A stretch of 64,000 nt of DNA from an uncultured Bacteroidales bacterium. Lineage in GTDB: Bacteria; Bacteroidota; Bacteroidia; Bacteroidales; Marinilabiliaceae. The notes under the pieces were generated by a model. It was given only the letters and a program-made list of their open reading frames with translations, made no database searches and was not told the DNA's origin. Both the position numbers and the translations under genes were made by a program. Positions 24,646 to 32,714 of this stretch are shown here, one piece after another. The stretch spans positions 1 to 64,000 of the forward strand of contig CAKUYZ010000001.1 of assembly GCA_934717675.1 (NCBI GenBank). The letters run 5' to 3'. Every line of letters starts with the position of its first letter. Position 1 is the stretch's first letter.

Positions 24646-25122
24646 TTAGAGCTGCCTCTTGTCTAGATATTTGTGACGGACCTCGCCCGTGTCTGTGAAG
24701 AAGAGGATCTTGCGTCCCTTCTTTCCGCCGGTACACGAGGCCACGATGGGAATCTTGTACTCATCGAGCATTATCTTGGCAATCTGAATGTTTCGCTCGC
24801 CGATCTGCGTGGCCGACGGCCCACCGTCAATGCCCTCGAGCAACTCGCCCCCGCCAAAGACCTTGGCCTGGAGGTCTTCGATGCGGCTGCCCATGAACCT
24901 CATTTTCTCAACGAGTTTCTCAATGGCAATGTTGCCATATTTGGGCGAAGCCAAGTCGTTGCCCATCCACGTGGGCAGCATATAGTGGTTAATGCCGCCG
25001 AAATGCAGAGCCTTGTCCCACAGACACACCGCCACACATGAGCCCAAGACCGTCTTGACGACATACGGCTCTTTGCTTGCGAAGAATGACGAGGGGTAGA
25101 GGAAGTGCTGCGAATACTCCAT
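24646..25122 (-). CDS. cheD: CheD: chemoreceptor glutamine deamidase
   Basis: A 158-residue protein starting MEYSQHF at 25122, 13 bp after the kinase-like gene; the longer frame from 25218 overlaps that gene. The catalytic Cys and His are in VLGSCVAVCLWD and GGINHYMLP. The Thr/Ser region ASCTGGKKGRKILF follows. CheD deamidates receptor glutamines. In some bacteria it partners CheC, but no CheC is encoded in this window. Confidence 0.92.
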   Translation of the reverse strand: MEYSQHFLYPSSFFASKEPYVVKTVLGSCVAVCLWDKALHFGGINHYMLPTWMGNDLASPKYGNIAIEKLVEKMRFMGSRIEDLQAKVFGGGELLEGIDGGPSATQIGERNIQIAKIMLDEYKIPIVASCTGGKKGRKILFFTDTGEVRHKYLDKRQL

Positions 25123-25135
25123 CCGAACGGCCCCG

Positions 25136-26056
25136 TTAAAAGAGATCAACGTCGTCGTCGCCGTCCGTCTCGAAGAACATGCCGCCGTCGTCGCCGCCGA
25201 ACGGGTCGGTGTTGACAACTTTGAGCCTGGGTATGGAGATGGTGAACGTCGAGCCCTCGCCCTTGACGCTCTTTATGTCAATCTTGCCCTCCAAGACGTC
25301 TAGCAAGGCCTTGGCTATGGCCAAGCCCAGGCCGTGGCCCTGGTTGATGGAGTTGATGCCCGTGTCCAGCCTCTTGAACCTCTCGAAGATGATGCTCTGG
25401 TTCTTCTCGGAGATGCCCGTGCCGAAGTCTTGCACCGAGACGTAGAGCAGGTCGTCGTCAATCCACACCTTGACAATGACTTTGCTGTCTTTGTAGCTAT
25501 ACTTGACGGCGTTGTTGAGGATGTTGCTTATTATCTGCTTGAGTTTCTCGGCGTCTGTGTTGAAGTAGTAGTCTTTCTCGCCGAAGCCGAGCTGGATCTC
25601 GTAGTCGAGCACGATGTCTATGCCCATCTTCCTCGTGACTATGGAGAAGGAGTCTATGACGGACTGGACGAGCTGCCTGATGTGGACCTTCTGCACGTTT
25701 GGCAAGATCTCCCCCGCCTCGATCTTCGCGGCCGTGAAGATGTTCTTGAGCTGGAAGTCGAGGTTGAAGGCCTCATTGTGGATCAGGGCCACCATGGACA
25801 CGATTTTTTTCCAATCTTGCTTCTCTACGGAGAGTATGGCCTTGGAGAGGCCTATGATGGACGTGAAAGGGTTGACGATCTCGTTTGTGACGTTGGATAT
25901 GAAGTGGCTCTTGAGCGCCTCGGAATCCTTGAGCCTTTTGCCCATGGACTGGTACTCGGCCAACAAGTCGGCATACTTTTTCTCTATTTCAGATTTCTGC
26001 TTGAGCCTCGCGGAAACTTCTTTGAGGAGCTGCCTGTCTGTGATGGTATTGTTCAT
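25136..26056 (-). CDS. histidine-kinase-like protein with Asn at the phospho-acceptor position
   Basis: A 306-residue soluble protein: N-terminal coiled coil (residues about 8-50), DHp-like segment (about 50-115) and HATPase domain (about 160-280). The HATPase boxes look complete: N-box SNILNNAVKYS, G1 VQDFGTGIS, F-box FERF and G2 GHGLGLAIAKALLD. In the H-box, the canonical S-H-E-L-R-T-P-L reads T-N-E-I-V-N-P-F, so Asn58 replaces the phospho-acceptor His. It could bind ATP but not autophosphorylate in the standard way. It is embedded between CheR and CheD genes. Confidence 0.82.
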   Translation of the reverse strand: MNNTITDRQLLKEVSARLKQKSEIEKKYADLLAEYQSMGKRLKDSEALKSHFISNVTNEIVNPFTSIIGLSKAILSVEKQDWKKIVSMVALIHNEAFNLDFQLKNIFTAAKIEAGEILPNVQKVHIRQLVQSVIDSFSIVTRKMGIDIVLDYEIQLGFGEKDYYFNTDAEKLKQIISNILNNAVKYSYKDSKVIVKVWIDDDLLYVSVQDFGTGISEKNQSIIFERFKRLDTGINSINQGHGLGLAIAKALLDVLEGKIDIKSVKGEGSTFTISIPRLKVVNTDPFGGDDGGMFFETDGDDDVDLF

Positions 26057-26068
26057 ATCCGAACGGTT

Positions 26069-26944
26069 TTAGTTTCTTTTGAAGATAGTTGGTTTTATAT
26101 TCGTCAGAGGCACGTCCATGTTCGACATTGATTCTGAGTGGCCTATGAAGAGGTATCCGCCTTGCCTGAGTTTGGCGCAAAGCTTCTGAATCACTTTTTC
26201 CTGCGTCTCACGGTCGAAATATATCAGCACGTTGCGGCAGAAAATGACGTCGAACTCTCCCTTTATATCGTAAACACTGTCCATGAGGTTTAAATATTTC
26301 AAGGAAAAGTTTCGCTGCAGCAGCGGCGCGACCCTGACCGTGGGGTTGACCCTGTCCTTGCTCCGGAGGAAATATTTCTTCTTGAGCGAGAGCGGAATCA
26401 TGGCGATGGCCTTTTCGGGGTATACGCCCCTGGCGGCTTTCTCCAGCACGTTTTGCGAGATGTCAGTCCCCACAATGTTGAAAGTGAGGCCGGGATGCTG
26501 CTCAACGTACTCATTGAGGACCACAGCTATGGTGTATGGCTCCTCGCCGCTGGAGCAGGCCGCGCTCCATATGTTAACGTTTCGCCGCCCCTCGGCCTGA
26601 AACTCCGGCAAGGCCGTGCTCTGGAGGAAGTCGAAATGGACGGGCTCGCGGAAGAAGTCGGTCTTGTTCGTGGTGATGACGCTCAAGAAGTTGTACAGCT
26701 CGTTGCGTTGTCCCTCTGGGCTGAAGAAGTATTTCTTGTATTCCGAGTAGGACGACATCTTCAGCTCGCGGATTCTCTTGAGGAGCCTGCCCTGGAGCAT
26801 GATCCTCTTGATGTCTGGCATCTTGATGCCGAACTGGTCGTAGATATAGCTGCTGAACTGACGGAAGTCGGCCTGCGACAGCTCCGCGCGGAAGCAGTCG
26901 AAGTCTTTGCCCTCTGTGACGTCTTTCAGCTCTTCATCCACCAT
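26069..26944 (-). CDS. cheR: CheR-type MCP methyltransferase (copy 3, canonical)
   Basis: A 291-residue enzyme with all hallmarks: TDFFREPVHFDFL, SAM loop SAACSSGEEPYTIAVVL (near residue 122), GTDISQNVLEKAARGVYPE, VIFCRNVLIYFDRETQ and FIGHSESM. An N-terminal extension of about 30 residues precedes the helical domain. Of the three CheR-like proteins in the cluster it is the one most surely active. It follows the second cheW by 7 bp. Confidence 0.94.
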   Translation of the reverse strand: MVDEELKDVTEGKDFDCFRAELSQADFRQFSSYIYDQFGIKMPDIKRIMLQGRLLKRIRELKMSSYSEYKKYFFSPEGQRNELYNFLSVITTNKTDFFREPVHFDFLQSTALPEFQAEGRRNVNIWSAACSSGEEPYTIAVVLNEYVEQHPGLTFNIVGTDISQNVLEKAARGVYPEKAIAMIPLSLKKKYFLRSKDRVNPTVRVAPLLQRNFSLKYLNLMDSVYDIKGEFDVIFCRNVLIYFDRETQEKVIQKLCAKLRQGGYLFIGHSESMSNMDVPLTNIKPTIFKRN

Positions 26945-26951
26945 GGCCAGA

Positions 26952-27452
26952 CTAGTTTTGTTTTGTGGCTTGCCTCTTGTTGGCCTCGGCCGTAATGTTG
27001 GCCATGGAGACTACGTCGGTGTCATTAAAGACCTTGTCCGGGTCGAGGAACATGGCTAGCCCTCCGTCTTCCGGGGCCGCAAAGAGCACGTAGCCGGGCT
27101 TGTAGGCCGAGTCTATCTTCAGACGTCCCTCCTCGGGGATGTCCATGACGCCGCAGACCTCGTCAACGGCCAGGGCTACATCGAACAACTCATCGCCATT
27201 TTTCACGGAAATGATGACGACGTAGGTCTGCTCATTCAGGTTCAGAGGCTTGAGGCCAAACTTCACGCCGCTGTCTATGAACGGCAGCACGCGGCCACGA
27301 TGCCGAATCAGCCCCAGGAGATATGGCAGCCCGCCAGGGTTGGCCTCAGGCTTCTCGTAGGCCTGGATCTCCACCACGCGCGAGACGTGGACCCCGTAGA
27401 GGCCACCGTCTACCGTGAAGGTGAGGTATGAGTTGATTATTTCTTCTTCCAT
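26952..27452 (-). CDS. cheW: CheW coupling protein (copy 2)
   Basis: A 166-residue protein made mostly of one CheW-like double beta-barrel (about residues 5-150): LTFTVDGGLYGVHVSRVVEI near the start, then GLIRHRGRVLPFIDSG and a VALAVDEVCGVMDI segment. It would bridge receptors and CheA. The C-terminal tail is basic. A second CheW lies 36 bp upstream; two CheW in one operon suggest mixed arrays or different receptor partners. Confidence 0.92.
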   Translation of the reverse strand: MEEEIINSYLTFTVDGGLYGVHVSRVVEIQAYEKPEANPGGLPYLLGLIRHRGRVLPFIDSGVKFGLKPLNLNEQTYVVIISVKNGDELFDVALAVDEVCGVMDIPEEGRLKIDSAYKPGYVLFAAPEDGGLAMFLDPDKVFNDTDVVSMANITAEANKRQATKQN

Positions 27453-27488
27453 TGTTAGGACTGCTGAGACGTTTTGCGAATCTGCGCC

Positions 27489-27935
27489 TTAGAGCAGGGC
27501 CTGCTCCAACTCGTCTAGTTTGAGGAGATATACGAACTTGTCTCCCTCCTTGATGGTGCCGGCCACGGCCCTCTGCACCTCGGGAGCCACGTTGATGACC
27601 ACCTCGTGCGAGAAGGATTCGGGGGCCATCTCGAAGACGTCGTCCATCTCATCGACCCTGAAACCCACCAACTCCTCTTTGCCGTTGGACTCCAGGCCCA
27701 CCACCACAATGCTCTGCTCCGGCAGCCCCTGCGCCTCGTCGCGCCCCAGGAGCGCGCGGAAGTCTACGACAGGTATCATGTTGCCGTGGTTGTTTATGAC
27801 GCCCTTTATGAAGGGCTTGGTGAGCGGCACCCTGGTGGGCGGGACGCTGGCCAATATGTGGCGCACGGAGGCAGTCTCCACGGCGAAATATTCGCCTCTG
27901 ACCTTGAATGAGGTGACCGATTTGCTCTCTTCCAT
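27489..27935 (-). CDS. cheW: CheW coupling protein (copy 1)
   Basis: A 148-residue CheW: VTSFKVRGEYFAVETASVRHI, then VPPTRVPLTKPFIKGVINNH with GNMIPVVDFRALLG, and LVGFRVDEMDDVFEM. It lies 5 bp after cheA, which supports co-translation and assembly with the kinase. It differs clearly from the second CheW in sequence, so the pair is not a recent duplication. Confidence 0.93.
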   Translation of the reverse strand: MEESKSVTSFKVRGEYFAVETASVRHILASVPPTRVPLTKPFIKGVINNHGNMIPVVDFRALLGRDEAQGLPEQSIVVVGLESNGKEELVGFRVDEMDDVFEMAPESFSHEVVINVAPEVQRAVAGTIKEGDKFVYLLKLDELEQALL

Positions 27936-27940
27936 ATCTC

Positions 27941-30022
27941 CTACTGTTTCTTTTGGAACCTGAGGCGGTTATAGTAGTTGACCAGCCGGCCCGGGTCGAT
28001 GATGAGCGACAGCGAGCCGTCTCCCATGACGGAGGCTCCTGAGATCATGTCGACGCTGCGCAAGAATCGGCCAAGCGGCTTGACCACTATCTGGTACTCT
28101 CCCAAGACGGCATCTACCACCATGCCGACCCTCTTGTCTCCCTGCCCGACTATGAGCACCTTGGAGTTGGCCACATCGGTGGGCGCGCCGTTGAAGACCT
28201 TGTTGAGGTCGATGAAGACCATCTGGGCACCATTGTAGGTGAAGAAGTCGCCCATGCCGCTCTGGCTCACGCTCACCTCGGACGGCTGGAGAATGCGCTC
28301 GATGTTGGAGAACGGGAAGACGTATTGCTCGCCGCCTATGCGGGTGAGGAGGCCATCGATGATGGAGAGGGTGAGCGGGAGCTCCATGGTGATGGTGGTG
28401 CCCTTGTCAACCTCGGAGTCTACGGACACCTCGCCGCGGATCTCCTGAATCTTGCTCTTGACGACATCCATTCCCACGCCTCGGCCGGAGACATCGCTCA
28501 CCTTGTCGGCCGTGGAGAAACCGCTGGCGAAGACGAGGTTGAGCGTGTCTTTCTTTGAGAGGTGGGCGGCGGGGTCGATGAGGCCCTTCTCAATGGCCTT
28601 CTTGCGTATCTTCTCGGGGTCCATGCCCTTGCCGTCATCCGAGACTTGGACAATGACCGAAGAGCCGGAGTAGAAGGCCTTGAGCAATATGACGCCCGTC
28701 GGGTTTTTGCCCTTGGCCACGCGCTCGTCCGGGGTCTCAATGCCATGGTCTCCGGAGTTGCGGATGATGTGGAGCAGTGGGTCTTTGAGGTGGTCGATGA
28801 TGTTTTTGTCCAGCTCAATCTCTCCACCCTCCACGACGAACTCCATCTGCTTGCCCAGTTTGTTGCACAGGTCCCTGACAAGCCTCTGGAACTGCACCAA
28901 CTCACCTTGAAGAGGGATGAGGGATATGGAGAACGAGTTGTCTCTGAGCTGCCTGGTGATTTTCTCCATCTGCTCGGCGATGGCCGAGAGCGTGGGGTCG
29001 TCTTGCTTGGCGGCCATAAGGTTGAGCTGCGCCTGCATGGTGACAAGCTCACTGACGGCGTTGACGAGGTCGTCAATCTTGTCCGCTGCCACGCGAATGC
29101 TCGCAATCTTGTTTTCCTGCTGCCGGGCGGCGGACTTGGCCGCGGCTTTGGGCTGTTCTTTTGGTTTGGGAGCCTCCTTGAAGGGGGCGAAGTCATCGGC
29201 CTTCAGCTCTGTCTGGGTCTCCAGCGCTTTTGCGCAGATGGGGTCGAGCTTGTCTTTCGCTCCCAAGATGTCGCCATCGGGCAGCTCGGCAATGTCCATC
29301 CGGCACTCGTCTTCGACGAAGATGAAGACATCTTTGATGTCGTTGACATCCTGGTCGGTGTGGAGGATTGTCTGCCACTTGACGTAGAGGTTGAGCGGCT
29401 CGAACTTGTCAAGGCTCGGCACGGCCCCGTCAAAAGCCAAGGTGCGATATGCGCCGAGGGCCGTGAGGTCGTCGAGAATGAAGAGGGGGTTGGTGCCGTT
29501 GTTGAGGAGCGAGATCTCGGGGGCGAAGGTCACGAGATAGTTCTTCGGCCCTTTCTTCTTCGGCTCTGGCTGTGCCGCCGCAGCCTGTTTTGCGGCGAGG
29601 GCGGCTTTCTCGGCGCTGCTAAGCGTGAGTTGCTGGCCCGCAGGGAAGTATTTGGTAATCTTGGCGATATAGTCTTGCTGCCGCTTGATGTCGTCGGGGT
29701 CTGTGAGAGTACCCTCGCCGAGGTCGAGGAGCTGGCGGATGTAGTCCAGGCTCTCGAAGGTCAGCGAGATGATGTCTTTGTTGACCTGAATCTTGTCATT
29801 GCGGACCAAGTCATAGAGCGTCTCCAAATTGTGGGTGAAATGGCTCAAGTCGTTGAAACCGAACATGGCGCCACTGCCCTTGATGGTGTGCATAGAGCGG
29901 AACAGCCTCTCGACGATTTCTTTGTCGTCTGGACTTTTCTCCAGCTCGAACAAAGCCTCCTCGATGGCCGCGACGTTGTCTTGCGCCTCCTCTACGAACT
30001 TTTGTTGGAACTTGTCAAGCAT
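27941..30022 (-). CDS. cheA: CheA: chemotaxis histidine kinase
   Basis: A 693-residue kinase. P1/HPt: RSMHTIKGSGAMFGF with phospho-acceptor His45. A middle domain (about 165-270) has the FAPE-GTNPLFILDDL pattern seen in some non-enteric CheA proteins rather than the enteric P2. An Ala/Pro/Lys linker leads to the P3 dimerisation helices (IRVAADKIDDLVNAVSELV). P4 ATPase: HIIRNSGDHGIE, SDDGKGMD and SGRGVGMDVVKSKI. P5 regulatory CheW-like domain: ITMELPLTLSIIDGLL and onward. All catalytic boxes are present. The substrates are CheY (30188-30553) and the CheB receiver. A 165-bp gap separates it from cheY and contains an imperfect hairpin around 30125-30150. Confidence 0.96.
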   Translation of the reverse strand: MLDKFQQKFVEEAQDNVAAIEEALFELEKSPDDKEIVERLFRSMHTIKGSGAMFGFNDLSHFTHNLETLYDLVRNDKIQVNKDIISLTFESLDYIRQLLDLGEGTLTDPDDIKRQQDYIAKITKYFPAGQQLTLSSAEKAALAAKQAAAAQPEPKKKGPKNYLVTFAPEISLLNNGTNPLFILDDLTALGAYRTLAFDGAVPSLDKFEPLNLYVKWQTILHTDQDVNDIKDVFIFVEDECRMDIAELPDGDILGAKDKLDPICAKALETQTELKADDFAPFKEAPKPKEQPKAAAKSAARQQENKIASIRVAADKIDDLVNAVSELVTMQAQLNLMAAKQDDPTLSAIAEQMEKITRQLRDNSFSISLIPLQGELVQFQRLVRDLCNKLGKQMEFVVEGGEIELDKNIIDHLKDPLLHIIRNSGDHGIETPDERVAKGKNPTGVILLKAFYSGSSVIVQVSDDGKGMDPEKIRKKAIEKGLIDPAAHLSKKDTLNLVFASGFSTADKVSDVSGRGVGMDVVKSKIQEIRGEVSVDSEVDKGTTITMELPLTLSIIDGLLTRIGGEQYVFPFSNIERILQPSEVSVSQSGMGDFFTYNGAQMVFIDLNKVFNGAPTDVANSKVLIVGQGDKRVGMVVDAVLGEYQIVVKPLGRFLRSVDMISGASVMGDGSLSLIIDPGRLVNYYNRLRFQKKQ

Positions 30023-30187
30023 GACTATATCAGTTTGTTATGTCGGCACCTAGGCCACTTTTGCGCGCCAGGGCAGCAAGATGCCACAAGATGGCACGGG
30101 CTAGCCGCGAGGCACGCCTCTCCACCCCTGGCCCATGCGGCCAGCAGGGGAAGACGGCGAGCCGCACGGACCCGCCGCTTCAGCGTC

Positions 30188-30553
30188 CTAGCGCAAAACC
30201 TTAGAAATGGCGCTAAGGAGCTTGGCGGGCACGAAAGGCTTGATGATCCAGCCCGTGGCGCCAGCCTCCTTGGCCTCCATCTTCTTCTCTGTCTGGCTCT
30301 CAGTGGTGAGGAAGAGGATGGGGATGTGCTTATAGGCATCCATCTCACGAATCTTGCGGATGAGGCCGAGGCCGTCGAGGTTCGGCATGTGCAAGTCTGT
30401 GATGACGATGTCGATAGGACGGCCGTCAAGGAACTTGAGCGCATCTTCGCCATCGACGCCTACGAGGACGTCGTAGCCCTCATTGGCGAGGGTGAAGTTG
30501 ACAACCTCGCGGATGCTCTCGGAGTCGTCCACAATAAGAACTGTCTTTGCCAT
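30188..30553 (-). CDS. cheY: CheY-type single-domain response regulator
   Basis: A 121-residue receiver with the acidic pair Asp9/Asp10, phospho-acceptor Asp53 in IVITDLHMPNLDG, conserved Thr in LFLTTES and Lys in IKPF. No output domain is present. No CheZ, CheC, CheX or FliM-like gene is present in this window, so neither its phosphatase nor its target can be named. It is probably the diffusible output of CheA. Confidence 0.94.
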   Translation of the reverse strand: MAKTVLIVDDSESIREVVNFTLANEGYDVLVGVDGEDALKFLDGRPIDIVITDLHMPNLDGLGLIRKIREMDAYKHIPILFLTTESQTEKKMEAKEAGATGWIIKPFVPAKLLSAISKVLR

Positions 30554-30603
30554 ATTGTTTTATGCTGATTTAATGTTATCGTGTGCTGATACCTTTAGCC
30601 CTA

Positions 30604-30915
30604 CTATAGGCCCATATCTTTGTCCAGTCCGGCCTTGACGAGCAGCTCCTTGAGGTCGTCTTTCACCGTGGCCTTTATCTCGAACGCCTTGGAAGCCTCG
30701 GCGCAAGAGCGCCTCACGGCCAAGGCCAGTTGGATGAAGGTCATGTCGATATTGGACGGGTTGTCGAGGACTATTGTCACGTCAGTGGGCTGGGGCAGGG
30801 CGTCCTTGACTTCGGCGGCCATCTTGTCGATGTGGTTGATGATGAGGTCTCCGCCAAATTTGAGTTGCCTCTTGCCGCCCTCTTCCGTCACCTCCAGGCT
30901 ATATATGCTGCTCAT
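30604..30915 (-). CDS. STAS-domain protein
   Basis: A 103-residue protein covering one STAS fold: LKFGGDLIINHIDKMAAEV, then TIVLDNPSNIDMTFIQLALA and a C-terminal GLDKDMGL. In anti-sigma factor antagonists the phospho-acceptor Ser lies in D-S-S-G; here the aligned residues are D-M-T-F, leaving a Thr at the acceptor position. STAS proteins next to cheA occur in several phyla. The PP2C phosphatase and SiaB-like kinase in the same operon make it a plausible substrate. It starts 9 bp after the receptor gene. Confidence 0.8.
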   Translation of the reverse strand: MSSIYSLEVTEEGGKRQLKFGGDLIINHIDKMAAEVKDALPQPTDVTIVLDNPSNIDMTFIQLALAVRRSCAEASKAFEIKATVKDDLKELLVKAGLDKDMGL

Positions 30916-30924
30916 GGTGCTGGT

Positions 30925-32673
30925 TTAGAACTTCTCGTAATTGTCGAGGTCGAACTCTTTTGAGGGGCCGAGGTTGATCTTGACCCCGCCCATGGGCCGG
31001 CCCGCGGGCTCGTGATGAGCGGGAGCGTCTGCCTCGCGGGGCTTCTTGTCTTCCGCGGCGGGCTTGGCGCTGGGTGCGGCATGGTCCGCCGCCTCCTCGG
31101 CCTCCTTGGCCGACTTGTCATCCAGCTTGAAGTAGCCCACGGCCTGCTTGAGGTTGGTGGCCAGAGAGCTGAGGAGCACGGAGCTGTTGGTGAGCTCATC
31201 GGAGCTAGACGCGTTCTCTTGCGTGATGACGTTGAGGTTTTGCATGGCCATGTTGATCTGCTCGGCACCTGTCTTTTGCTCAATGCTGGCAGCGGAAATC
31301 TCTTTGATGAGGACCGTGGTCTTCTCGATGTCCGGCACAAGGGCCTTGGCTTTCTCGCCGGCCATCTGGGTGACCTTGAGGCCCTTATTGACTAGCGAGA
31401 CAATCTCATTTGCCGCCTGCTTGCTCCTCTCGGCCAACTTGCGGACCTCTGCCGCGACCACGGAGAAGCCTTTGCCCTGCTCTCCTGCACGGACGGCCTC
31501 GACCGCGGCGTTGAGCGCGAGGATGTTGGTCTGGAAGGCGATGTCCGAGATGATGGATATTTTCTCGGATATGGTCTTCATGGCCTCGGCCGCCTCGCCA
31601 GAGTATTGGCTGGAGAGGTTGACGTTGGCCACGGTGGAGGCCGTGAGTTTCTCGGTGGCTATGGCGTTCTCGGTGTTCTGGTCAATGTTGGCCACCATCT
31701 CCTCAATGGCGGTGGAGACCTCCTCGGCCGACGCCGCTTGCTCCGAGGCGCCCTTGGAGAGCTTTTGAGACGACTCATTGAGCTGCGCGCCCGAAGTGAC
31801 AAGCTCATTGGCGTTTCTCTCAATGGAGACGACGGTGTGCTTGAGGTTCTCCACCATGCCCTGGAGAGCCTTGGAGAGCTGGCCAATCTCGTCATTCTGA
31901 TCCACCTGCACGGAGGCTGTGAGGTCTCCCTTGCCGATGGCCTCGGCGAAGGCCACGCCCCTCTTGAGGGGCGAGATGATGCTCACATAGAGCAGTCGGC
32001 CGACAAAGAGCGCAGTGCCCAGGACGAGGAGGCTCATGAGGATGACAAAGACGAGCTGGACGGTGGATGACGTGTTGATGCTGGACTTGATGGCGTCGCA
32101 CTTGGCGTCGCAGATTCCGATGAGGGAGTTCATGAGGCCCTGGATCTCCTTCTCCGCGATCTCTATGTCGCCATCGCTCTGCACGAGCATCTCGCTCTCC
32201 ATGAGGAGGATCGGGTCGTCATAAGAGTCGAATGTGGAGAGGTTGCTCATGACGGTGCGCTCCATGTCGAAGAAAGCGTGAACCTTCTCGTCCACAGCGG
32301 CCAGGGTGTCGGTGAAGGCGGCGTCCCAGCCGGACGTCTTGCCTTTGACCTCGCTCAAGACGACGTCAAAGTCCGTGTTGACTATGGCGGCGAGCTTGAC
32401 CTTGTCTGGCGTGTTGGGCTGATGGTCTACGAAGACCCAGTTGACCACCAGCCTGCGCGACTCGGTGATCTTGTTCATCATGACGTCGAGGTTTGACTTG
32501 ACGGGCAAGTATTCCTCGGCCTCTTTCTGCTGCAGGCTGCGCGAGTAGAAATGGATGACGATGGTGAGAATGGCATTGAGCATGATGAAGACGCTAATGA
32601 TGCCGAAGCCGCCGGTGAGCTTCTGCGCTATGTTCATCCCTGCTATTCTCTGCTTGAAGGAAAAATTCTTCAT
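30925..32673 (-). CDS. methyl-accepting chemotaxis protein with four-helix-type sensor
   Basis: A 582-residue receptor. TM1 is at about residues 17-40. The periplasmic helical domain (about 41-205) has a four-helix-bundle look and no Cache motif. TM2 is at about 208-232, HAMP at about 233-285, then the MA signalling domain with hairpin tip FQTNILALNAAVEAVRAGEQ and KGFSVVAAEVRKLAERSKQA. An Ala/Lys/Glu-rich linker ends in a conserved-looking tail, GPSKEFDLDNYEKF. The last five residues NYEKF fit the pattern of CheR-docking pentapeptides (NWETF in enteric receptors). It is second in the operon. Confidence 0.93.
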   Translation of the reverse strand: MKNFSFKQRIAGMNIAQKLTGGFGIISVFIMLNAILTIVIHFYSRSLQQKEAEEYLPVKSNLDVMMNKITESRRLVVNWVFVDHQPNTPDKVKLAAIVNTDFDVVLSEVKGKTSGWDAAFTDTLAAVDEKVHAFFDMERTVMSNLSTFDSYDDPILLMESEMLVQSDGDIEIAEKEIQGLMNSLIGICDAKCDAIKSSINTSSTVQLVFVILMSLLVLGTALFVGRLLYVSIISPLKRGVAFAEAIGKGDLTASVQVDQNDEIGQLSKALQGMVENLKHTVVSIERNANELVTSGAQLNESSQKLSKGASEQAASAEEVSTAIEEMVANIDQNTENAIATEKLTASTVANVNLSSQYSGEAAEAMKTISEKISIISDIAFQTNILALNAAVEAVRAGEQGKGFSVVAAEVRKLAERSKQAANEIVSLVNKGLKVTQMAGEKAKALVPDIEKTTVLIKEISAASIEQKTGAEQINMAMQNLNVITQENASSSDELTNSSVLLSSLATNLKQAVGYFKLDDKSAKEAEEAADHAAPSAKPAAEDKKPREADAPAHHEPAGRPMGGVKINLGPSKEFDLDNYEKF

Positions 32674-32714
32674 GATGATGTGGTGAGCTAAAGGAAAGCT
32701 ATGGTATATTTTTT

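Noticed and set aside
28562..30568. A 668-codon open frame on the plus strand opposite cheA and cheY
   Set aside because: It lies antisense to genes with full family motifs, its translation is low-complexity (Val/Leu/Glu/Asp-rich) with no recognisable domain, and GC-rich third positions on the other strand explain the lack of stops.
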